DNA of 64,000 nt, taken from assembly GCA_021234535.1 (NCBI GenBank), contig CM037836.1, forward strand, positions 15,669,111 through 15,733,110. Direction: 5' to 3'. Positions within the stretch are counted from its first letter, which is position 1, and the number at the start of each line of letters is the position of its first letter. Position numbers and translations under genes: made by a program. Below the pieces are notes generated by a model, which saw only the letters and a program-made list of their open reading frames with translations, was not told the DNA's origin and made no database searches. Shown here piece after piece: positions 33,001 to 42,989 of the stretch. The DNA comes from Stichopus chloronotus. Its lineage: Eukaryota > Echinodermata > Holothuroidea > Aspidochirotida > Stichopodidae.

Positions 33001-36000
33001 CGACCTTAAAGTACTAGTACTCCCCTAGCCCTGAAGAGCTACTTAACTCTGTTATACAGAATTTTAGCACCCTGATAATATTATGGCTCATATGGACTAC
33101 AGTATAACTTAGGCCAACCCCAGACAGGAGTATTATCCTCTGTGGTCACTCATGGGCACTACATTGAATTGGATTACCGAATTTAGTTTATTACCAGGGT
33201 AACCGGGCCCACAGAAAACTGTTTTCCACTTTCAAGATTTTCTTGAACTAATTTTCCACAATCTCAGTCTTTTTGGTCATAATTCTCTGCACCGTTAGTG
33301 TCTTACTAGAGGTCATGCAATTAATGTGGATGGAAATCCTGGGTGATCTCATGAAAAAAAAATTCATACAAGAAATCATCCTGCTAGGGAGAACCATCAA
33401 TTTAAATCCTATTCTATGGAGAACTTCAACATAGCATGGCTGCAGTTGACGCACATAAAGTGAGAGAAAAACATATCATATACTTGTATCTTTGATACAA
33501 AATAAAACTGTCAGAGAGATTTCACTCTCTAGATTACTTTATTGGTGACAAACTCAGAGACGGTGACACAGTTTAAAGGATAGCCCATACTGTAACATTG
33601 CTATCAGTTCCACTGTTTTCATTTACTATTGAACGTCTAAAGTTTAGGTTGTTTGAATAATACACCCACTGCATGCATTATCAACCTCTCTACAGCCTCT
33701 GATGGCAATATACAAAGAAATAATTGTAAGGACAAAACAGAGACGTTTACATCCCGTGGTGGAGCTATTGTATGGTCAGGGACACGGTCGCCCCTTGACT
33801 CGAATGGATTACCGAACGTTGCCCTTTTCAGCTTTTCACAATAAAGAAAAAAAATGAAAAAAAAGTTAGTAAGATAAGAATAAAAAAAAATTGAAAGAGA
33901 ACTTTAAAAAAATGCAAGTTAGAGTACTTCATAGGTCTCTGCATCCAGGAAATAATAATAGTGTTGACGACTGTCTGCCTTCAAATTCAAGCAAGTACAG
34001 TATTCATCATCAAATGTGCAACTCTGATCACATTTCTTCAGAGAAAAATTCTGCTGAAATGAGATTAATTTTTCGTCCAAGCAAATAATGAAATTACCAT
34101 TTTCTGTGAGGGCAAATGTAGGGGATATTTTATGCATTTTTTTTTCTGGTATACACTTCACTCCAAACAATGCTGGCGTTCCTCCTAGACAGCCTTCAAA
34201 CAATTTTCAGGTAATCCCTAATCAAAAATTCTCTCTGTGCCAATGCAACAGTGGGTACACTGTATTTCCGTATCACCAGTCGTTGATGTCCCCTAATCCA
34301 TGACCCATTCTTAGTAACAAAGCAACCCCCTGCAAACAATCATGTGACTCCATTAACCAATGAAAACAGTGTGGGTCTGAAGATAAGCTCATCCCCAATC
34401 AAACATTTGCCAAGCTCTCCAAGAGTGTATATGAAAGAGGATACATAAGTTATGATTCGGTCATCATCTCAGCCTATGTGATTTGTAGTATAGCATTTTC
34501 CTAGATTTACTTTTACTCTCCGAATTTGAGAAATTGCAAACATGAGATCTTTGTTACAAGACTGTGCATATTATAAAGAGCTATTTCCGGCGATCTGGGG
34601 GTAGATTTTCATGTGTTCTCCGCACCAACCGATGGTGGATAGTCCTTATGGTTCCCGTGTAGAGAGGGTTGCCACAACTGGTTATGCGGCACTATTTTGC
34701 TTCAAACTTTGCGACGTTATTGATCCTTCCTGAGACATGATAGGCAATAAGTAGCCAGTTTTAGATATTTGTTTTTCACTTACTAAGTTCAGATCATGTA
34801 TCCTACATGCATGTACATACACACATACAATGTTCCCCCAGTTGGAAGCAAAATGGCGTCCAAAATCGCAACCCACCCTATATAGGAACCCCTTATTATA
34901 TTCCTGCATGCTTTCTATTAAACAGGCCCCTGAAGCCATTTCTCCCCTTCTGACTGGAACTGCCAGCCCCACCACTGTTTACATTTTTTATCAGTCATCC
35001 ATATGAAAATTGAAAAATCACAAACAATTGCAAATTTTTTTTATAAACTGAGACCTGTTTGTTAAAGGAGAAATAGGGCATTAGAATATACCACCTTGGC
35101 ATACGAAGAAAATAGCTTTAACCACTTCTTAGCATTCAGTCTCACCAATAAACATCTGCAAAAGCTTCATCTCTTCAAACATTATGCATATGATGAGTAA
35201 CCGAAGAGGTATCATTTGAAGTTTGAAAAGTTTGGGTGAACAAGTAATTGTTGAACAACAAGTAACTGAATTTCTGTCTGTGAGAAACTTATTTCTTGAA
35301 AAGGAGGCTACTGTCCTTCCTTATTTTGAATAATCTATCGTTCTTCGTTTACAAACATTGGTTTTAAAGTATAGTTATGTTGTTTTCTGCAAAATAATCA
35401 CCTTATTTCCCCTTAAAGAAAACTCTAACGGCGGGGGATATAGCCTCAACTCAGAAACCTGGCCTCAACTTGGGATTAGTTGTTTCTTCAAATCACTATG
35501 ACCTGGGCAGGGGTTGTATAACTGGAATGCGGAGGAAGTGCCTGGTGAAAAAAAAGAAGATAAAAAATACTCTGGAAGGGTCTAAGAATGCCAGAATCAA
35601 TAAGGGAGATGAAAAATAAAACCATCGTTGAAAAAAAGGAATTGCTAGAAATATATTCAATTAAATCTAACATAGTGTAGCACCATTTTGCATCTAGACC
35701 ACGCTATGCTAGCATAAATTTCCCAAATGGGAGGGGGCCCCTTTGACCCCTGCCCCAAGATCAGCCGTTAATAAAAATAACTTTGACATGAGCAGAATTT
35801 GGGGGTGAGGTGCGAGGACTGTGCCAGGTGAAAAAATCTGAATTACCCATGAAACGTTTGTGAATATTCACCCGGCAAGATGAAAAAGTAAAAGGGTAAT
35901 TCCTGAAAATATATTCAATTCAAATCTGGCATCAAATGTAGCACCATTTTGCATCCAGCCGACGCTATGTGAGCAAAATATTCCCCTTCCATTTAACCCC

Positions 36001-36355
36001 TTCCCCGAGATCAGTCTTTTATACTATGAACTGAGCAAAGGTGTGGGCTGAAATGCAAGGGCTGCGTCAGGTGGAAAAATAAAATCTCAATTAACCTGAA
36101 AGGGTTTTAGAATGAATATTTCTCCCAGAAAGATGAAAAAACAGAATCATTCCTTAAAAAGTAAGAACTCTTGAAGATATATCCTATTTAAATCTAGCAT
36201 GCAATGTAACATCCTTTTGCATCTAGCCCACCCTACGGTAGCACTCCTGCTACCCCCCCCCCCCTTATGCCAATACCTGAATCCCCCACCCGACAGAATT
36301 AAATTAATTACAATTGTAGGCAATCCGGTAACGTTTCATATTCCGGACGTTGTTT
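33000..36355. mobile_element. ~3.36-kb insertion splitting copy 2
   Basis: TTGTTT occurs at both edges (32994-32999 and 36350-36355) and once at the matching site in the uninterrupted copy (15854-15859), as expected of a target-site duplication. The inserted DNA contains no recognised transposase or RT. Its right third is the ~260-bp tandem repeat. I see no clear terminal inverted repeats, so the class is unknown; it may be a non-autonomous element or several nested ones. Confidence 0.5.
35490..36260 (+). repeat. ~260-bp tandem repeat, three units
   Basis: TAGCACCATTTTGCATCTAG and variants recur near 35678, 35939 and 36207 (spacing 261 and 268), each following AAATATATTCAATT-like and preceding GACC/GAGATCAG blocks. 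A further partial copy lies at 37740-37910. Confidence 0.8.
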
Positions 36356-36540
36356 AGCACACCACATTGCACTGACAGCTGTGGGCATACAGTGAGAGGA
36401 AAGGACGTACAAATGATCATACCTTGCACACATCCGCATTCGAGGTGAGCATTACCACGACAACACATCATGCAGTGTCGTCTGCGTTTTCACTGTAAGT
36501 TGCCTATATCCATGTGTATATGCCCAAAAATGTATTGAAT
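36356..36540. repeat. ~1.9-kb duplication, copy 2, right part
   Basis: Matches 15860-16070 (CATACAGTGA, ACACATCATGCAGTGT). The minus-strand acceptor AACTTACAG with exon edge 36492 corresponds to ATATTTCAG with edge 16022 in copy 1. Confidence 0.7.
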
Positions 36541-36585
36541 TTTGCGTGGTAGGTTGCGTGTGTACTTCCCTTTTCTATTTCATCG

Positions 36586-36632
36586 GTCTACCTTTGTCTT
36601 TGAAACCTTTGTCTACCTTTGTCTTTGAAACC
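36586..36632 (+). repeat. 25-bp direct repeat, two copies
   Basis: GTCTACCTTTGTCTTTGAAA plus CCTTT, repeated at once (36586 and 36611) without mismatch over the shared 22 nt. Looks like a recent slip or replication duplication. Confidence 0.9.
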
Positions 36633-36888
36633 ACAACTGTAGTCATCGTCTTTCGAAAGAATGAAAGGGTGTAGACTATTATTCCTGTGAGTTGTGGGGG
36701 GACAATGGGATATGGAATGTAAATCAATGAAAGCACTAAAGCATTATCGTGGATTCTCTGTATTTACATCATGAAGCAACTTCGGGATTCAATGTTCGTG
36801 CGATATAACACGTGCTACAGAGTGTCAATATGCACTGTGATTTCCGCTGCGTACATTGGCTAACAACTTCAAACTATAACAGATCATA

Positions 36889-37137
36889 TTAGCCTGCATA
36901 ATGACCCCTTGGCGAGCAATTCGTCGGACTCTCGCCCGTTGACTTCCTACTGATATCATTACGATAATGCATAAATGATACATCATTTGCGAGGTTGGCA
37001 TACCAAACTGAGCACATTCGTGTCACAAGTCTGGAATCTTGGAGTTTGACGGCAGCATCTGCTTGCGGGAAACGCCAAGAAACGATTCCTTGAAATGCTA
37101 TAATGTGGGCACTATTGCTACGTACCGAACAGGACAT
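36889..37137 (-). CDS. Hypothetical open frame, possible exon
   Basis: 82 codons, starting MSCSVRSNSAHII and ending SPRGHYAG. It is compositionally protein-like and lies just upstream, in the minus-strand sense, of duplication copy 2, but has no recognised domain. Very uncertain. Confidence 0.12.
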   Translation of the reverse strand: MSCSVRSNSAHIIAFQGIVSWRFPQADAAVKLQDSRLVTRMCSVWYANLANDVSFMHYRNDISRKSTGESPTNCSPRGHYAG

Positions 37138-37739
37138 TACAACACATTATTTTCACACAGTGATTCCATTGCATAAACACTGGTCAAACACTGTTAATAT
37201 TGACGGTGGAGGATATCTGCTCTCAAACTTCTAAAACTGCCGTCGAAAGCTAGGCCAGGGGAACAAAAATATTTTGGAGGGGGAGAGGGAAGAGAGAGAA
37301 TGCAGGAATATCTGTCTAAGTGGGACGCCGGTTGGTGCGGAGCGTGCCAGAATATTTGGTTGTGCACCCCCACTGAACCCCGGAAATGGCCCTTCCCGGG
37401 TACTCTAATAACACCTTTTCGCTATACGACAGAGGGGACAGTAATATTGGAAATGGGGGTAGGGCTTATAGATTTACCGCACAAGGGGCTGCTCAAAAGA
37501 TGGCTATCTCCTGACACAACAAATTGAGCAAATGATTTATATAACCTTTTATTCAAGTTTATTTTTGAAAGAGTAAGCTTTTGAAACACTAGATCTCAAA
37601 GTATGAAATGTCTTGGTTTCTAATGGCAAACATTTTCTTTGCTCTCGTGGCCAGCCGATGGTGGATCTCCGCTTTGATAACCCAGCTTGGCTTTGTTCCT
37701 CCGGTCAACCTCCACCATTTGAGGAAAATTCTGGACAGA

Positions 37740-37910
37740 TGCTAGATCACCCCAGATAAGGGCTGCTTTATTTCACCAGCAAGATACAAAGAATGAAAAT
37801 CGTCAATTAACATGAAATAAGAATTCGTGAAGATGCAGGTCAATTCTAGGCATCAAACTGGGCACCATTTTATAGTTAGTCCACACCATAAGCAAAATTT
37901 CTCAAAGGAC
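37740..37910 (+). repeat. Partial copy of the ~260-bp repeat
   Basis: GCACCATTTT, GTCCACACCAT and AGCAAAATTTCTC match the units at 35490-36260, preceded by the CCAGCAAGAT...AAT(T)AACATGAAA block found there too. Confidence 0.6.
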
Positions 37911-38221
37911 GGTGGTCGGTCATCAGTTTTATCATACCACCACACAAACCAATTAACGCTTCCTCAACCCCCCCCCCCCCCCACCTTCCTGACCACAGAT
38001 GTCACTCCACTTTCAAAATCAAGCTGTCACTCACTTTGAAGTTTGTCGATCATACCCCTGGAATATAGTCTACCTACGCCTGGTCACGTGTAAGCCGTGT
38101 TTGTAACTTATCTTGTATGGTGCAGAAGGATCCCTAATGCAAAAACACTCACAAGTGAAAAGATAAGGGAAAATTTAGGAGTTTGTCGCGTGTGAGAAAA
38201 AAGGTCTAGCTACTGGTTACA

Positions 38222-38560
38222 ACCACACGGTAATGCTTGTAATTAGCAAAACGTGTTACGTTTCACATCCAGTGATTGAAAAAAACTTACAAAACGTTTG
38301 AATTTGTGACCAGGGCTCGTATACGGGCTCTCCGTCTGAATTAGTACTGGAATATGAAAAAAGTGTCCCGGATTTTCAAAAATCAAATAGGTTGCTAGTT
38401 CCTTACTAGTGTCTATTTGCCTGTGACACACTAGGATCCTCTTAGTTTGGCCATTTGTCATTAATATGCGCAGGAAACCAGGCAGGTTTAACATATAGAA
38501 AAATAGTGAATTTTCACCAAAACAACTCAAGGTACCTCTTGCAGTTACGGTAAATGCCTT
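38222..38560. repeat. Dispersed repeat R4, copy 1 (partner 55680-56000)
   Basis: Collinear with the partner: ACGGTAATGC/ACGACAATGC, TTTCACATCCAGTGATT/TTTCACGTCCAATCGTT, CGTATACGGGCT/GCTTGTACTGGCT, TGAATTAG, TTTTCA(A/T)AAA and AAACAACTCAA. A 109-codon minus-strand frame covers it but is broken in the partner. Confidence 0.65.
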
Positions 38561-41329
38561 GATAAGATCCACTGATTAATAGTTACCAGAACGTCACCCT
38601 TCCGGTCACGTCGTCAAATTATCAAAACATTATCAAAAACATTGAAGATAATTTTGATTGACCTGTTGGAAACGTGGTACCGACCTTCAATAATGAAAAA
38701 CATATGGATGTGTGGATTCCAGTCTAACTTCAACATTTTGTATGTTAGTAGCTTCATACACTGGTGTAATACTTCTAATTACTGTATGGAATAGATCTAT
38801 TCTCAATTTTTATGTCAATCTCTTTCGTGATATCATTATTTAGGACATTGTCTATTATTATAGGTTTGAAAAGGAAATAACAAGCATTGTTCTCAAACGG
38901 AGACGGTTAATTTTCTGGAAATGGTCAGTTTGATCAGAAAAGTCTGTAAGATGAACAACGTGGGGCAATAGAAATTTCAAGTTGTCTATTTTTAGGTTTC
39001 AAAAAAACTAATGAGCCTTTCTCTTTTTTCTTTTTTTTTATTTTTGCCTCAAGGGATGTTTGATAGGCTTCTGAAATAGTGTTGACCCTAAATCTGTAAG
39101 ATAAAAACTTGGAATAGGCACTGAAAATTAGAGACATGTTCCACTCAAAATTATCATTATCATTCAATTAACTTACATTATAGTGTTATAAGAGGTGTCA
39201 TGTGTATTTTTTTTTACGTCCCTCCATGTTCCACGAACACTGTGATAAGTAAATTGAGAATTGTAATAATTCAATTTATCACCGCGCGTAACAGAAGTTA
39301 GTCAGCTATTTGAATATATTTGTTTCAGATGGCATCATTTTAAATTAAATCTATTCAAATATCTGACGCTTTCCTTGCATATAAAATTTTGTATTTGGGA
39401 CAATTTTATATCCAAAATTCATGGTACACTTCGGGCCAACCAATAGTATTTCCGTATTACTGTCACTTTGTTTTTAAATGACACGGCGACTCATGGTTGA
39501 TTCTTCCTTATTCATGTGCTTGATCCTCCAGAAACAATATTCTATCTTTGCCCTTGGACCCACGTTGAGGTCTCTTGACCCCCTTCCCACGTTTACGTGT
39601 GACGCCAATTGTACTCTTCAATAATTTTAACAGAACCCCCCCCCCCCCCTTTTTCCTTCCCATAGCTACGCCACTGGTTGTACCTCTTCGAAATCCTTAT
39701 GAATTTTTCGATATCACCTTTCCGCGGCCTCTGTTAACGGTAACAATACAAATTGCATTGCATCAGGACATTATGACTTGACGGACTGTGAATCAGTGAA
39801 AAATTAATGTAAGGAATAGCGCCAACTAAACTTAACCAGCTTAAGTTAACGAGTAGAGGTACAGCCCCATCTATATGACAAACAGTATCAGCTAGCCTAC
39901 CCTATATACAAGTTGGAGAGTCCTCCCTATTTTGTTAACCGTCGGTAAAAGTCCCTATAATGGACATTTGGACAATTTCTTCGGTATTTTATCCTTTGGG
40001 ATGGGTTCTTTTGTAGATTGAATATTGAAGAAGGCGAGTAGAGGAATACATGGTCTGGAAATGGTGCCAATTGAAGCAATTGTGAAAAAGTTATGAACTT
40101 TTGACCGGCGGAGCAGTATCTTTCGAGGCGAAGTGTGATTTTCTCCAGTGACAAGGTATACCCACTACGACGGCCTCTAGTACAAAATCTAGCCACCTAA
40201 GGTTCGGAAAGTTGAAAGTGTCATGAATGGCCAATGTGTCAGTTTGGTCACAGTAAACCTCTAGGACAGCCACCTATTGGCACACAATTTGAGCTCAATC
40301 CCTGGCACGTACGCTGTTGTCGTTTCGGTTTTTTTTTTTTCTGCATCCTCTGTATTTGCGTGTGGCACTGTATGGTTAGATCCACTAACAAAGATCTGGA
40401 CTGGACCAGGGATCTGCCAATTTAACGTGGCAGCTCCACGACTGGACCACCCCTCTCCAATCCCGTCGGCGCCATGGTGCACTAATGCATACGGAAGCCG
40501 AGAAGTGCGGTCTATTGAGAAAACGATGCTCTCTAAATTCCGAAGAAAGAGATTAGGGGTGACTCCAAGATTTAGAGTGGGTATTCATTCACCTCGTATG
40601 GGTACTAAGAGGATCCAAATGTTTCACATACAAATGGAACATTCATGAGTGGGTAATTGACGATATAATTTGGGTTTTGAAAATTCGTGACAAGACACTT
40701 TTCAGATTAGTACTACATTCACACACAACCAGTTCAAGTAACGGTAAGAGAAAATTGAAAATTTTGACAATTTTTATCACTCCTAGATATAAAACTTGAC
40801 TAATTATGCTAATTGTAATATTGTGTTTGTATCCTTCAAAATCACCACAATCTTTATTGATATCAATGAGCCTCTTTAACAAGAAAAGCCAAAGTCCATA
40901 GAGGTGGACGCCCTCACCATGATTTCTCTGTACCATAGTAAAGTTGGTGAGGTACAAACTAAAGTTGAACAGCGCTAACGAAAGCATTGCTTTTTCTTTT
41001 TAACGTGTAGTCACGTTAACTTATTTGGAGGCTGTTGCGAAACTCTGTTCAACACTCTCATCGTCGTGTTGCAACCATAGAAATAGATCAACCAGAGAGA
41101 GAACATAGAGAACACGACACCAGAACATTAAATGAAGCTCAAACTCTGTATGGCAAAAAGGCGTACTGATGAAACCGAGTGACAAAAATCCAACGGGAAT
41201 TTTAGGATGATATAACAGCGAAACGTCGGAACCCAGTTTCCCTGAGTACGATCAGGTCATCTCAAAAAATCACACAGTTGCATTAACTTTTGTTTTTCCC
41301 CAAAGATTTAAATTCTTAGGCCGCCACGC
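38561..41329. other. unassigned sequence
   Basis: C tract near 39637-39649 and T tract near 40330. Open frames on both strands at 40261-40648 overlap each other and carry no domain. Confidence 0.3.
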
Positions 41330-41710
41330 ACTCCTTACCTATTATGTGATTGGTAATGGTCTCGCCTATCATGGCATTTAAACACTTCCGTATGTCGACT
41401 GTTCAGATTTTGAGTCAGAAGAGGTGAAAGTTTTGAGAGGTGCTCCCGAGTTCTTGACAAACCTCACGGAAAGAAATATCACTATGACACCTTCCATTCA
41501 TTTTCTAAAGCAGTCAAATCTCCTACAATCGTCCAAATATTTACCTCATCTGTACATCAGTTGGTGCTCTTCAATATTCAAGTGAAAAAAAAGTGATCAA
41601 AACTAATCCCCATGGTTAAATTTAGACACTTTCAATCGGGGTTATTAGATCTGTCCGATATACATATTCAGACGGTGGCATGAGCTAGACCTCCCCTAGT
41701 CCTCATAGAA
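41330..41710. repeat. Dispersed repeat R3, copy 2 (partner 30520-30990)
   Basis: See the entry at 30520-30990. Ends about 140 bp short of the last exon of the minus-strand candidate gene. Confidence 0.75.
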
Positions 41711-41850
41711 TTTCAATAATGTACTAAAATCATGTCTCGAGAAGACCTTCTACGTGCATGATAGAATATGACATGAAAGCCAGATATGCCATAATGGTTA
41801 GGGTAGGTACTCCTCAAGAAGGGATAAACATGTACGATGTCATGTGAGGA

Positions 41851-42328
41851 TTAGCTGGAGTCCTGAAGAGAGAGCTGTTTTACATTACAGGCAAGGACGC
41901 CGCCTACAAAGTCATTCGACTTCATTTGAGTGTGTGGGTCGTTAAACCGACGTCCTCCTAGTTTATTTATCTCTATGGTTGCAGTCCATATACCGAGCAG
42001 AGTGCCTGCGGGATATAAAAAAAAACAATTCGTGATCACAACAAGAACAATGCAATCTATCTTACCATGTTGTAAAAAGCGAGGGGCTCCATAAAATCAG
42101 TTGGCTTTTTTTTCCACCGAATATGTCCATTTGTCACCTGATGCAAAAATGATGCAAAACTGACCGCTGCAATAATCTGCGGAAATGCAGTGAAAAATTC
42201 TGATCCTCAGCGTAAAATAAAGGGAAGAATGTCTTTTGTAAGCTACCATACAATTAAAGATTCGTCAGTTTACCTCGAGTAAACTTTGTCTTTGTGACCA
42301 ACTGCAATAGTTCACTTCCGATCTTTAA
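41851..42328 (-). pseudogene. Candidate three-exon gene end with internal TGA
   Basis: Three minus-strand exons join in phase. A is 42274-42328 (55 nt, LKIGSELLQLVTKTKFTR), B is 42066-42176 (111 nt) and C is 41851-42005 (begins GTLLGIWTATIEINK, stop TAA at 41851-41853). The introns are short (97 and 60 nt) with acceptable sites: CAAAACAG, GAG|GTAAAC, TTCCGCAG, CATG|GTAAG and ATCCCGCAG. In this phase exon B reads YCSGQFCIIFASGDKWTYS and then meets one TGA before FYGAPRFLQH. Another frame of B is fully open (GHIRWKKKPTDFMEPLAF) but leads to a short end in C. No family recognised. It may be a pseudogene or a chance alignment of sites. Confidence 0.25.
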
Positions 42329-42657
42329 CTGTTTTGTAGAGGAAAAGTTTACACTTTTACTTTAATGAACCCGGGCTGTACAGTAAGGATAACAACAACT
42401 TCAGTCACTCTGTTGATGTGCATGAGGAGGGAAAGATTACTTTACACGAGGAATCTGGAATAAACGTATGCCTTGGAAGAAAAGATATATACCGTATTTA
42501 TCAACATTTTTCGTCCCTCAGTGCTGAATGCACTTGAGTACATGTACGTGTACACTGCAAATGACATCAATTATGAGATAGCTTTGGATCTCTACATCAA
42601 ATCCAATATTGACTCATAGATGGATTTCGATATAAAAGATTTAGTTTTGCTGTACAG

Positions 42658-42738
42658 ATACTCGAAGTCCGCAAGTTGAAATATCTGCACTGGAAGGACT
42701 TTGGACATATCATCCAGCTGGTAGATCGTGGGAAAAAA
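42658..42738 (+). CDS. Candidate isolated 81-nt exon
   Basis: Flanked by TTTTGCTGTACAG and GTAAGTACG, both good sites. In phase 0 it reads ILEVRKLKYLH then WKDFGHIIQLVDRGKK. A second frame is also open. No partner exons recognised. Confidence 0.2.
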
Positions 42739-42959
42739 GTAAGTACGCTGCGATTTCCAAAAATATCACATCTTCAATTATAACAGTGGAAACGTAATTG
42801 GTCAACTTCCAGAGATACTCATGCGAATGTCCCCACAGGTTAAAGCGTCACTAGGCAATAAACCCTCAGTTATAGAATATGCATGTAAATACTGTACCAC
42901 GACGCCATAGTGAGAACACAACCCAACAAGTGAGAGGGATAAGGGAATGATATGTTATA

Positions 42960-42989
42960 CCAGGGAGTTGTCAAATAGCAACTCCCTGG
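42960..42989. repeat. Perfect 11-bp inverted repeat (hairpin)
   Basis: CCAGGGAGTTG at 42960-42970 and CAACTCCCTGG at 42979-42989 around the 8-nt loop TCAAATAG. TATA-containing flanks extend the pairing with one offset base. Confidence 0.9.

Noticed and set aside
40261..40648. Opposite-strand open frames near 40.3-40.6 kb
   Set aside because: Mutually overlapping, T-tract-encoded Phe run, no conserved motif; the plus-strand one does not even start with ATG.
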